DNA of 14,208 nucleotides from contig CANIYB010000027.1 in assembly GCA_947471105.1 (NCBI GenBank), positions 1-14,208 of the forward strand. Reading direction: 5' to 3'. Positions within the stretch are counted from its first letter, which is position 1; each line of letters begins with the position of its first letter. The DNA is from Cytophagaceae bacterium. GTDB lineage: Bacteria; Bacteroidota; Bacteroidia; Cytophagales; Spirosomataceae. The position numbers and the translations under genes were made by a program. Below, in pieces: positions 6,643 to 14,208 of the stretch. The notes beneath the pieces are model-generated. The model saw only the letters and a program-made list of their open reading frames with translations, had not been told where the DNA came from and did not search any database.

Positions 6643-8553
6643 ATGATGAATTTACAAGTAAAATCTTTTGAAGAGTACCAACAAGCGTATCAATTAAGCA
6701 TCGATCATCCTGAAGTTTTTTGGGCCAATATAGCCGAGCATTTTACGTGGAAAAAGAAGTGGGATCGCGTGTTGGATTGGAATTTTTCAGAACCCCAAAT
6801 TGAGTGGTTTGGAGGGGCAAAATTAAATATCACAGAGAATTGTTTAGATAGACATTTAGAAAATAACGGGGATGACATTGCGATTATTTGGGAGTCCAAT
6901 GATCCCGATGAAGCATCCAGAAATATTTCTTATCGAGAATTACACCAACAAGTTTGTACGTTTTCCAACGTGCTAAAACAGAATGGGGCAAAGAAAGGTG
7001 ATCGTATATGCCTTTATATGCCGATGATTCCTGAATTGGAAGTGGCCTTGCTGGCTTGTGCGCGAATTGGTGCCATTCATTCAGTGGTTTTTGGTGGTTT
7101 TTCTGCGCAATCCATTTCAGACCGTATTCAAGATGCTCAATGCAATATTGTCGTAACGGCCGACGGATCATTTCGCGGAAATAAAGAAATTTGTTTGAAA
7201 AATATCATGGATGAGGCATTAATCTCATGTCCATCGGTGGAACGAGTAATCGTTGTGGAGCGGTCAAAATCGGCTATTTCGATGGAAAAAGGACGTGATG
7301 TTTTTTATGATCAAGAAATGTCGCGCATGGAATCTTTGGGATTAACGGATTTTGCCGCGGAACCCATGGACGCTGAAGACCCACTATTCATTTTATATAC
7401 ATCAGGATCTACGGGCAAACCGAAAGGAGTGGTTCATACGTGCGGGGGGTATATGGTTTTTGCGACCTATACTTTTCAGAATATATTTCAATACAAAAAA
7501 GGCCAAATCTATTTTTGTACCGCGGATATTGGTTGGATTACAGGCCATACCTATATTGTCTATGGTCCATTAGCTTCGGGTGCAACGAGTTTGATGTTTG
7601 AGGGGATTCCCACATTTCCAGATGCGGGTCGTTTTTGGGATATCGTGGAAAAATTCAAAGTCAATATATTGTATACGGCACCTACTGCCATTAGGTCATT
7701 GATGGCTTTTGGGCTTGATTTTGTCAAAAATAAAGATTTAAGTTCTTTGCAAGCATTGGGTTCGGTGGGAGAACCTATTAATGAGGAAGCCTGGAATTGG
7801 TACAATGAACATATAGGAAAGAAAAATTGCCCCATTGTAGACACTTGGTGGCAGACGGAAACGGGTGGAATTATGATCTCGCCATTGGCACATTTAACGC
7901 CGACCAAACCTTGTTATGCCACCTTGCCTTTGCCTGGAATTCAACCTATTTTGGTGGATGAAAAAGGAGAAGAGATTGTCGGAAATGGCGTATCAGGAAA
8001 TTTATGCATCAAATTTCCATGGCCCGGTATGATACGAACTACCTATGGAGATCATGAAAGATGTCGAACTACTTATTTTGCCACCTATGAAAATTTGTAT
8101 TTTACAGGAGATGGTTGTTTGCGAGATGAGGATGGTTATTATCGCATTACTGGCCGAGTGGATGATGTGATGAATATTTCAGGTCATCGAATTGGGACTG
8201 CTGAAGTTGAAAATGCCATTAATATGCATTCGGGAGTCATTGAATCGGCTGTTGTTGCCTATCCTCATGATATAAAAGGGCAAGGAATTTATGCCTATGT
8301 GATTATGGATAATGCCACACATGATCCGTCTCAAATTAAAAAGGATATTTCGGCTACCGTCACCAAAATCATTGGTGCCATTGCTAGACCAGATAAAATT
8401 CAGATTGTCAGCGGCTTACCTAAAACGAGATCGGGTAAGATTATGCGCAGAATTTTGAGGAAAATTGCGGAAGGAGATGTGTCAAATTTAGGAGATACTT
8501 CTACCTTATTAGATCCTGCTGTGGTTGAAAAAATCAAAGACGAGCGCATTTGA
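6643..8553 (+). CDS. acs: Acetyl-CoA synthetase (AMP-forming acetate-CoA ligase)
   Basis: 636 residues, cytoplasmic. It activates acetate with ATP and CoA via acetyl-AMP. The N-terminal Acs cap (FEEYQQAYQLSIDHPEVFW, about 9-27, and WFGGAKLNITENCLDRHL) separates it from other acyl-CoA ligases. The AMP-binding P-loop is YTSGSTGKPKG (252-262). DTWWQTETGG (400-409) includes the Trp pair, one of which closes the small acetate pocket in characterised Acs enzymes, so acetate is favoured over longer acids. The hinge is GRVDD (504-508) and the C-terminal catalytic lysine is Lys599 in PKTRSGKIMRR. This is the residue acetylated by Pat-type enzymes in other bacteria, so post-translational control is possible. 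Two adjacent ATGs (6643, 6646) begin the gene nine bases after the small membrane gene, and the stop overlaps the next start (TGATG). Length is close to the 650 residues usual for the family; nothing is missing. Confidence 0.96.
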   Translation: MMNLQVKSFEEYQQAYQLSIDHPEVFWANIAEHFTWKKKWDRVLDWNFSEPQIEWFGGAKLNITENCLDRHLENNGDDIAIIWESNDPDEASRNISYRELHQQVCTFSNVLKQNGAKKGDRICLYMPMIPELEVALLACARIGAIHSVVFGGFSAQSISDRIQDAQCNIVVTADGSFRGNKEICLKNIMDEALISCPSVERVIVVERSKSAISMEKGRDVFYDQEMSRMESLGLTDFAAEPMDAEDPLFILYTSGSTGKPKGVVHTCGGYMVFATYTFQNIFQYKKGQIYFCTADIGWITGHTYIVYGPLASGATSLMFEGIPTFPDAGRFWDIVEKFKVNILYTAPTAIRSLMAFGLDFVKNKDLSSLQALGSVGEPINEEAWNWYNEHIGKKNCPIVDTWWQTETGGIMISPLAHLTPTKPCYATLPLPGIQPILVDEKGEEIVGNGVSGNLCIKFPWPGMIRTTYGDHERCRTTYFATYENLYFTGDGCLRDEDGYYRITGRVDDVMNISGHRIGTAEVENAINMHSGVIESAVVAYPHDIKGQGIYAYVIMDNATHDPSQIKKDISATVTKIIGAIARPDKIQIVSGLPKTRSGKIMRRILRKIAEGDVSNLGDTSTLLDPAVVEKIKDERI

Positions 8554-9974
8554 TGGGGGAACCTATAGCTGTCATTGATTGCCTAAGTGCTTCCTATGGA
8601 GGTGCAAAAGTGTTGTCTGATATTAGCTTTAGTCTTACTGAGGATGATTGTTTGGCGATTGTGGGGCCCGTCGGCTCCGGCAAAACTACCTTAGCCAAAG
8701 CCTTATCAGGTCGATTATTTAGAACAGGATCCGTTTATTTCAAATCTAGAACCAACCGAGTTCATCCCAGCATCTTGTTGGTTGAGCAGCAGCATCATTT
8801 TAAAAATCGGAGCAATATGCAGGATTTTTATCTGCAGCAGCGATTTAATTCAGCTGATGCGGGAGATGCCTATACGATTCGGGAGGAATTGTCCAACGAA
8901 GATGAAGTATTATCAACATATTGGTTGGGTTTTTTTATGCTGGATCACCTTCGTGATAAGCCATTAGTCCAACTATCCAACGGTGAAAATAAACGTTTGC
9001 AATTAGTTAAATCGGTCCTGAGGGATCCCGATTGGCTTATTTTGGATAATCCTTTTTTAGGTCTTGATGTGGAGGGGAGGGAAATATTGGCTACCTGTTT
9101 GGAAAAGCTTAGAGAAAATTCAGTTCAGTTTATTTTGATCAATTCTCCTTCCGCTTTGCCGGCTTGCGTCAATCGAGTTATTTATTTGGAAAATGGTCGC
9201 GTTACTTGGGATGGTCCGCTTTCTGATTATGAATCGTTCCGAAAGGTTGACAAATTGGTTTTCAATCACACCGAGATGGATGATTTGATCACATCGGCCC
9301 AGGTTTACGAACCATTCCAACAAGCCGTTCATATGAATGACGTGACCATTAGCTATGGAGAAAAAGTAATTTTATCGGGGATACATTGGGAAGTCAAATC
9401 AGGTGCTCGTTGGGCACTTTCGGGGCCGAATGGCGCGGGTAAATCCACTTTATTAAGTTTAATTACAGCAGACAATCCTCAGGCATATGCTCAAAATATC
9501 ATTTTGTTTGATCGAAAGCGAGGGACGGGGGAGAGTATTTGGGATATAAAAAAACGAATCGGGTATGTCAGTCCTGAACTTCATGTTTATTTTAGGGAGC
9601 CAGCAAATGTTTTTAATGTCGTTGGATCTGGATTGTTTGATACCTTGGGCGTTTATAAGAAAATCACAGAAGAACAAAAAAATCGGATTGAAAGGTGGTT
9701 AGGCGTTTTTGGTATTACTCATTTATCCCAGCGGATGTTTCAGCAAATTTCAACAGGCGAGCAGCGGATGGTTTTATTAGCCAGGGCTTTGGTCAAAAAT
9801 CCGCCTTTGTTGATTTTGGATGAGCCTTGCCAAGGATTGGATGAGGAACAAATTCATCGGGTAAAAGAAATTTTGAATTATATCTGTTCAAATAGTCAAA
9901 CCACATTAATCTACGTTTCGCATTACGCTAGCGATATTCCGGAATGTGTCAACCAATATTTGAAATTAGCTTAG
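8553..9974 (+). CDS. modF: ModF-like double ABC ATPase, no membrane domain
   Basis: 473 residues from the ATG at 8553, which overlaps the acs stop codon (TGATG); a TTG one codon earlier is a less likely start. Two ABC cassettes lie in tandem. NBD1 has Walker A GPVGSGKTT (38-46), signature LSNGE (141-145) and Walker B WLILDN (161-166). NBD2 has Walker A GPNGAGKST (291-299), signature STGEQ (400-404), Walker B LLILDEP (419-425) and switch His457 in YVSHY. The stretch NPQAY...ILFDRKRGTGESIWDIKKRIGYVS (308-340) and the HL-[YF]R region after it closely match remembered enterobacterial ModF, hence the name. In NBD1 the catalytic Glu is Asn166 and the switch His is missing (LINSPS), so that site is probably ATP-binding but inactive. 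ModF's own function is unsettled, and no molybdate genes are visible here. The link to acetate metabolism is only positional. The 3' end overlaps the convergent peptidase gene by nine bases. Confidence 0.88.
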   Translation: MGEPIAVIDCLSASYGGAKVLSDISFSLTEDDCLAIVGPVGSGKTTLAKALSGRLFRTGSVYFKSRTNRVHPSILLVEQQHHFKNRSNMQDFYLQQRFNSADAGDAYTIREELSNEDEVLSTYWLGFFMLDHLRDKPLVQLSNGENKRLQLVKSVLRDPDWLILDNPFLGLDVEGREILATCLEKLRENSVQFILINSPSALPACVNRVIYLENGRVTWDGPLSDYESFRKVDKLVFNHTEMDDLITSAQVYEPFQQAVHMNDVTISYGEKVILSGIHWEVKSGARWALSGPNGAGKSTLLSLITADNPQAYAQNIILFDRKRGTGESIWDIKKRIGYVSPELHVYFREPANVFNVVGSGLFDTLGVYKKITEEQKNRIERWLGVFGITHLSQRMFQQISTGEQRMVLLARALVKNPPLLILDEPCQGLDEEQIHRVKEILNYICSNSQTTLIYVSHYASDIPECVNQYLKLA

Positions 9975-11219
9975 TTCAAAAGGCTGATCGATGGATGGAC
10001 TTGGTTTTGAAAACCATTTAGGTCCACTTTCAGTCATGTATACACAGTCTTCAATTCTTACCCCAAACTCATTTGGAATTGCGATCGTAGGTTCGATACT
10101 AAAACACATGCCCACTTGAAGTTTTAATTTGTTGCCCTTCACCATATTTTCCCACTCATGTCCGTTCATTCCAATTCCATGTCCCGTTCGATGTGGTAGT
10201 CCGGGTAGTTTATATCCTGGTCCATAACCTGCGTCAATAATAACCTTACGCGCAGCAAAATCGACATTTTCACAAGGGTCTCCTAATTTAGCTGCGGCAA
10301 ATCCTGCGGCTTGCGCTCTTTTTTCGAGTTCCCAGATTTTGATTTGTTGTTCTGAAGGACGACCAAAAACAATCGTTCTTGTAATATCTGACTCATATCC
10401 CCCATAACTGCATCCGCAATCGAGCATCACGATATCTCCCTTTTTAAGTATTTGTTTTCTTGAACTTCCATGAGGGAAAGAACTTGCCACACCAAAAGTT
10501 ACTGAGGCAAATCGGTGTTGTCCACCTAATTCAGCATGTTTGGTAGCAATTTTCTGAGAAATAGAGGAGGGGCTGATTCCTTCTGATAAAAATGTTAAAC
10601 CGTATTGAATAGCGATGGCCGTTATGTCATTGGCTTTCTGCATGAGTGCAATTTCATTTTTCGATTTAATGAGTCGGCAAGGAATGGTAATCGGATCACC
10701 ACTGACTAGCTTAAAACCTTTACCCGCTTTTTTGATTCCGTCGGAAATGAAAAAACGTGTTTGTTCTTCGATGGCAATTTGGCCTTGTTGAAAACCTCCG
10801 TTTTTTAAGACTTGAATAACTAATTGGAAAGGATTTTCATGCTCCTCCCAAGTATGAACTTTTGAACCTATTTTTTTGACTTCAAGAAATCGGTCTTCCT
10901 CAAAAGATGGGCATATATATTTGATCTCTCCGGTAGCCGGAATGATGGCTAGCATAGACCTTTCTGAAGGATTCCAACGAATTCCTGAAAAATATTCCAT
11001 GTTGGTACCCGCATCCAAAACCAGCGCAACCATTTTATTTTGCCTTAAAAGATTTTGTGCTTTTTCAATACGGGCTAAGCGCTCTTCATTTTGAATGAAA
11101 GGTATATCTGAAAAATTATTTGTATTATTTGCGGCAAATAGCTTGCTAGAATTAATCATGGGTACACTAATTAGTCCCAAACTAGAAATTTGCAAAAAGG
11201 ATCTTCGAGTTGATTGCAT
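9966..11219 (-). CDS. Tat-exported M24 metallopeptidase (Xaa-Pro aminopeptidase-like)
   Basis: 417 residues. The N-terminus MQSTRRSFLQISSLGLISVP is a Tat signal (RRSFL at 5-9 plus hydrophobic core), so the folded metalloenzyme is probably delivered to the periplasm. Residues about 45-180 form a creatinase-type N-terminal domain and about 185-410 the pita-bread M24 catalytic domain. All five metal ligands can be seen: Asp267 (MLDCG), Asp278 (ESDITRT), His347 (HRTGHGIG), Glu376 (FSIEP) and Glu390 (VRIED). Family members remove N-terminal residues ahead of proline or act on related amide substrates, usually with two Mn, Co or Zn ions. It is convergent with the ABC gene, overlapping by nine bases, and divergent from the SusC gene across a 228-base control region. 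A TAACCTTG box at 11256-11249 on the minus strand is a possible -7 element without an obvious -33 partner. Dipeptidase or creatinase-like activity cannot be excluded. Confidence 0.9.
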   Translation of the reverse strand: MQSTRRSFLQISSLGLISVPMINSSKLFAANNTNNFSDIPFIQNEERLARIEKAQNLLRQNKMVALVLDAGTNMEYFSGIRWNPSERSMLAIIPATGEIKYICPSFEEDRFLEVKKIGSKVHTWEEHENPFQLVIQVLKNGGFQQGQIAIEEQTRFFISDGIKKAGKGFKLVSGDPITIPCRLIKSKNEIALMQKANDITAIAIQYGLTFLSEGISPSSISQKIATKHAELGGQHRFASVTFGVASSFPHGSSRKQILKKGDIVMLDCGCSYGGYESDITRTIVFGRPSEQQIKIWELEKRAQAAGFAAAKLGDPCENVDFAARKVIIDAGYGPGYKLPGLPHRTGHGIGMNGHEWENMVKGNKLKLQVGMCFSIEPTIAIPNEFGVRIEDCVYMTESGPKWFSKPSPSIDQPFELS

Positions 11220-11322
11220 GTTGTGAAAAATATTTAATATAAATATACCAAGGTTATTCTAATTGTCGCTTTTTAATTAAAAGGATAAATGAAAAATATA
11301 TTTAAATAAATCTATAAAAAAT

Positions 11323-11354
11323 TTAACTATCCTAATGCCTATAAGGATAGTTAA
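11323..11354. promoter_or_regulatory. Perfect 11-bp inverted repeat, candidate operator
   Basis: TTAACTATCCT (11323-11333) and AGGATAGTTAA (11344-11354) are exact complements around a 10-base spacer (AATGCCTATA). It lies in the divergent region between the peptidase and SusC genes, about 40 bases before the predicted SusC promoter. Further AGGATA copies occur at 11282-11287 and 11356-11361. There is no U-run to make it a terminator and no gene to end here, so a dimeric regulator's binding site is the simplest reading. Confidence 0.5.
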
Positions 11355-11373
11355 TAGGATAAAGCATGTTAAA

Positions 11374-11402
11374 CTTGTTCCGTTAAAAAGAGTGTAAACT
11401 TG
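11374..11402 (+). promoter_or_regulatory. Candidate Bacteroidota-type promoter of the SusC gene
   Basis: CTTG at 11374-11377 can serve as the -33 box and TAAACTTG at 11395-11402 as the -7 box. This compares with the Bacteroidota consensus TTTG and TAnnTTTG, with one mismatch in each. The gap between the boxes is 17 bases. A start site near 11408 would give a leader of about 40 bases before the SusC ATG. The region is AT-rich, so chance matches are possible. Confidence 0.4.
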
Positions 11403-11447
11403 ATTTAACACCTCTAAACTTATTTTATTTAACCTAAACTATTTTTT

Positions 11448-14208
11448 ATGAAAAACAATTCTATTGTTTATCGAATTGGAAGTCAGATTGGGGGAGTATT
11501 CCTCGGTTTATTTCTAATTCTGTCCACATCCTTGATGGCGCAACAACAAGCTGCCTCAGGAAAAGTGAAGGGATCAGATGGCGGGCCTGTTATAGGTGCA
11601 TCTGTTTCTGTTGTTGGTACTTCCCGTGGTGCATCTACTGACGGAGAGGGTAATTTTAAAATTAATGTGAGTAGAAATGAAACCTTGAGAATTACTTCCG
11701 TGGGCTATAATTCTGCTGATGTTGTTTACACAGGACAGAAGTCTATTGATGTAACATTAACAGTAGATAACAAAACCTTAAATGAGATTGTTGTTGTGGG
11801 TTACGGTAGTCAAAACAAAAAAGAGATTACTGGAGCTGTACAAACAATTTCTTATAAGGATTTAAAAGATTTACCTGTTACTCAGATTGGTCAAAAATTA
11901 CAAGGCCAATTAGCGGGTGTTCAAATTAACCAAACTACAGGAAAGCCAGGAACGGGTATGAATATTCGTATTCGTGGTCAATTGTCAGTTTCGGCTGGTT
12001 CTGATCCATTATATGTAGTCGATGGTTTTCCAATCACAGGTTCGATTGGTGCCATGAACCCAGATGAGATTGAAGATATTTCCATCTTAAAAGATGCGTC
12101 TTCTACATCACTTTATGGTTCTCGTGCTGCGAATGGTGTTGTATTGATTACAACCAAGAAAGGTAAAGGCGCTGGAATGACAGTTAGTTTTAATGCGTAT
12201 ACGGGAACACAAAATGTTCCAATGAAAGGACGTGTTGAAATGATGGATGCTGAAATGTTTGCTCAGACTAAAAAAGAATTTTATGAAGATGCGAAACAAC
12301 CAGTACCCGTTGAATTCCAAAACCCATCTCAATATAAAGGAAAGAACAATGACTGGTATGATGCTTTAATTAATAAGGATGCACCTATATCAAGTTATAA
12401 TTTGTCTATCACTTCTAATAAAGAAAGATCTAGAACTTCTTTAGTAGCTGGTGTATTGCAACAAAAAGGTGTGGTAAGAAATACAGATTATCAACGGTAT
12501 TCATTGCGTTTAAATTCGACGTATGATATTTCTGATAAGGTTACTATCGGTTTCAATGTAGCTCCTCAAATGGTTTATGATAATACTCCAAGAACGGATG
12601 GTGATCGTGGAACAGGTATTTTGTTTAACGCATTACATACTTGGCCTATTATGCCAATTTATGAGGCTGATGGTAAGACATTAACTTTGTTTAATAAATT
12701 CCCGGCATCTACAGGTAACATTTTTGCATATGCCAACTGGGTACGTTCAGCAGATGCTTTGATTAATGAGACCACTACGACAAACTTATTGTCGAATGCG
12801 TTCATTGAGTTTGAGCCAATCAAAGGTTTGAAATTTAAGTCTTCTATGAATGGTGAGATTTTGAGAACGAAATTCTTCTTCTTTAATCCATCAACGGCTA
12901 CTTCGGCCATTAACGTACCTATTCCAACTACAGCGGTTTCAATTCGTCAAAACGTTGAGAACTTATCTTGGTTGAATGAGAATACGTTAACTTATAATAA
13001 GACTTTATGGGATGATCATAAATTTGAGTTATTAGGTGGTTACACAAACCAATATTTCCGTCAAGAGTCAACTCAAGTTCAAGCAGATACGTATTCTGAT
13101 GACCGTCTTCCTACTATTCAAGGGGGTATTAACATCAATAGAGGTGCAACTACTTCAGGTGTACAAGTTTGGTCATTGACTTCGTATTTAGCTCGTTTGA
13201 ATTATAACTACAAAGGCAAGTATTTATTTAATGCGGCTATACGTAGTGATGGTTCTTCTCGTTTCGGTGCGAATAATCGTTGGGGTACTTTCCCATCCGT
13301 GGGTGCTGGTTGGGTTGTTTCAGATGAGCCATTTATGCAAGATTTACCAACTGTTTCATTCATGAAATTAAGAGGTAGCTGGGGTATCATTGGTAACAAT
13401 AACTTAGGTAACTATACTTCATATGCATTGATTAACAATACAGTGAATGGAGTTTTTGGAAATACAGTTGCCACAGGTGCTGCAGTAAGTTCATTAGCTA
13501 ATCCAAATTTAGGTTGGGAAACGACGACACAATTGGATTTAGGTTTGGATTTAAACATGTTTAATGATCGTGTTAATTTTGCATATGATTATTATACTAA
13601 GAATACGACGAACTTATTATATGCTGTTCAAATTGCTCAAGAATCAGGTTTTGGTAACTTCAATGATAACATTGGAGAGATTAAATTCTGGGGACATGAG
13701 TTTTCTGTAAATACTAAAAATACTGTGGGTAAAGTTCAATGGACAACTAACGCGAACATTTCTTTTAATAGAAACGTAGTAGTTGCTTTAGCACCAGGTA
13801 TTGACCGTGTGTATGGATCTTTCCACATTACTAAAGTAGGCCAACCATTTGGACAATTTTATGGTGTGATTGCTGATGGAGTTTATAAAAATGCAGCTGA
13901 CTTAGCTAGTTCTCCTCAGGTTCCAGGTCGTTCGGTAGTTGGTTCAATCAAACTTAAGGACGCGAATGGTAATGGTGTAATTGATTACGGTGGAAACAAT
14001 GATGACCGTGTTATCATGGGTAATCCTTTTCCTGATTTTGTTTACGGTATTACAAATAATGTTACTTATGGAGATTGGGATTTCAATATCATTGGATCTG
14101 GTTCATATGGTAACCAATTATTGGTTCGTCACCTTTATTCTACTGCTAACTTAGATTTACCATTTAACGTGGTAGTAGGTGTTAAAGATCGTTTCCGTTC
14201 TGAGGCTA
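11448..14208 (+). CDS. SusC/RagA-family TonB-dependent outer-membrane receptor, 3' end cut by window edge
   Basis: 920 complete codons are present and no stop codon is reached; I followed the frame to the end without a break. It starts MKNNSIVYRIGSQIGGVFLG with a signal peptide to about residue 31 (LSTSLMA). A CarboxypepD_reg-like beta domain covers about 37-105 (GPVIGASVSVVGTSRGASTD). LNEIVVVGYG (111-120) is the TonB-box-like link, followed by the plug with DPLYVVDGFP (186-195) and ILKDASSTSLYGSRAANGVV (213-232), both signatures of SusC proteins. The rest is beta-barrel strands with alternating aromatic and polar residues. An Asp/Asn-rich calcium-type loop, KDANGNGVID (837-846), precedes GNPFPDF, as is usual in the family. 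These receptors import oligosaccharides or peptides across the outer membrane with a SusD lipoprotein, whose gene normally follows and would lie past the right edge. Roughly 100-150 residues are missing. Substrate is unknown; the divergent secreted peptidase makes peptides one possibility. Confidence 0.95.
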   Translation, partial: MKNNSIVYRIGSQIGGVFLGLFLILSTSLMAQQQAASGKVKGSDGGPVIGASVSVVGTSRGASTDGEGNFKINVSRNETLRITSVGYNSADVVYTGQKSIDVTLTVDNKTLNEIVVVGYGSQNKKEITGAVQTISYKDLKDLPVTQIGQKLQGQLAGVQINQTTGKPGTGMNIRIRGQLSVSAGSDPLYVVDGFPITGSIGAMNPDEIEDISILKDASSTSLYGSRAANGVVLITTKKGKGAGMTVSFNAYTGTQNVPMKGRVEMMDAEMFAQTKKEFYEDAKQPVPVEFQNPSQYKGKNNDWYDALINKDAPISSYNLSITSNKERSRTSLVAGVLQQKGVVRNTDYQRYSLRLNSTYDISDKVTIGFNVAPQMVYDNTPRTDGDRGTGILFNALHTWPIMPIYEADGKTLTLFNKFPASTGNIFAYANWVRSADALINETTTTNLLSNAFIEFEPIKGLKFKSSMNGEILRTKFFFFNPSTATSAINVPIPTTAVSIRQNVENLSWLNENTLTYNKTLWDDHKFELLGGYTNQYFRQESTQVQADTYSDDRLPTIQGGININRGATTSGVQVWSLTSYLARLNYNYKGKYLFNAAIRSDGSSRFGANNRWGTFPSVGAGWVVSDEPFMQDLPTVSFMKLRGSWGIIGNNNLGNYTSYALINNTVNGVFGNTVATGAAVSSLANPNLGWETTTQLDLGLDLNMFNDRVNFAYDYYTKNTTNLLYAVQIAQESGFGNFNDNIGEIKFWGHEFSVNTKNTVGKVQWTTNANISFNRNVVVALAPGIDRVYGSFHITKVGQPFGQFYGVIADGVYKNAADLASSPQVPGRSVVGSIKLKDANGNGVIDYGGNNDDRVIMGNPFPDFVYGITNNVTYGDWDFNIIGSGSYGNQLLVRHLYSTANLDLPFNVVVGVKDRFRSEA

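Noticed and set aside
7560..7907. 115-codon minus-strand open frame inside acs
   Set aside because: It lies wholly opposite conserved Acs sequence, including the WWQTETGG motif, so it is a by-product of that coding constraint.
11282..11440. CRISPR-like or mobile-element repeats in the SusC upstream region
   Set aside because: Repeat units are only 6-11 bases with no spacers, transposase or target-site duplication; regulatory sites fit better.
12108..13399. Several short minus-strand open frames opposite the SusC gene
   Set aside because: The plus-strand frame is continuous and carries SusC signatures; the antisense frames have no domain, signal or plausible promoter.
1..14208. Defence system, prophage, integron or toxin-antitoxin island
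   Set aside because: Every gene belongs to transport, hydrolysis or central carbon metabolism, and no nuclease, recombinase, reverse transcriptase or small toxin pair is visible on either strand.

Overview
The window looks like a chromosomal segment of a Bacteroidota bacterium, probably from the Cytophagales side of the phylum (lineage is an inference). The supporting signs are a SusC/RagA-type TonB-dependent receptor, secreted enzymes whose signal peptides end in residues such as AQ or carry Tat RR motifs, moderately low G+C, genes without clear Shine-Dalgarno sequences, and -7-like boxes of the TAnnTTTG type. The window is densely coding: nine protein genes, the longest non-coding gap about 230 bases. 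I see no tRNA, rRNA, CRISPR array, insertion sequence or phage gene.

Layout: (1) 1-275, minus: start of a Gfo/Idh/MocA-type oxidoreductase running off the left edge. (2) 369-4737, minus: three exported catabolic enzymes, read as serine hydrolase (beta-lactamase/class C fold), then Tat-exported xylose-isomerase-like TIM barrel, then type B carboxylesterase. Strong hairpins follow the second and third. (3) 4826-9974, plus: a tight four-gene run of MHS-family MFS transporter, 75-residue two-helix membrane protein, acetyl-CoA synthetase (acs) and a ModF-like double ABC ATPase, with stop/start overlaps or gaps of under 10 bases. (4) 9966-11219, minus: Tat-exported M24 metallopeptidase whose 3' end overlaps that of the ABC gene. 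(5) 11220-11447: an AT-rich divergent control region with a perfect 11-bp inverted repeat and a four-copy TAAACT series. (6) 11448-14208, plus: the first ~920 residues of a SusC/RagA receptor, cut by the right edge; a susD partner probably lies beyond.

Together the genes suggest scavenging of organic matter: an outer-membrane importer, periplasmic ester/amide/peptide/sugar-processing enzymes, and an inner-membrane carboxylate uptake and activation operon. The most interesting unit is the transporter - small membrane protein - acs run. It resembles the acs-yjcH-actP arrangement of Proteobacteria but is built from an unrelated transporter with an unusual ~75-residue extracytoplasmic insertion. 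The rest is mostly ordinary Bacteroidota accessory metabolism; I see no convincing defence or mobile system.
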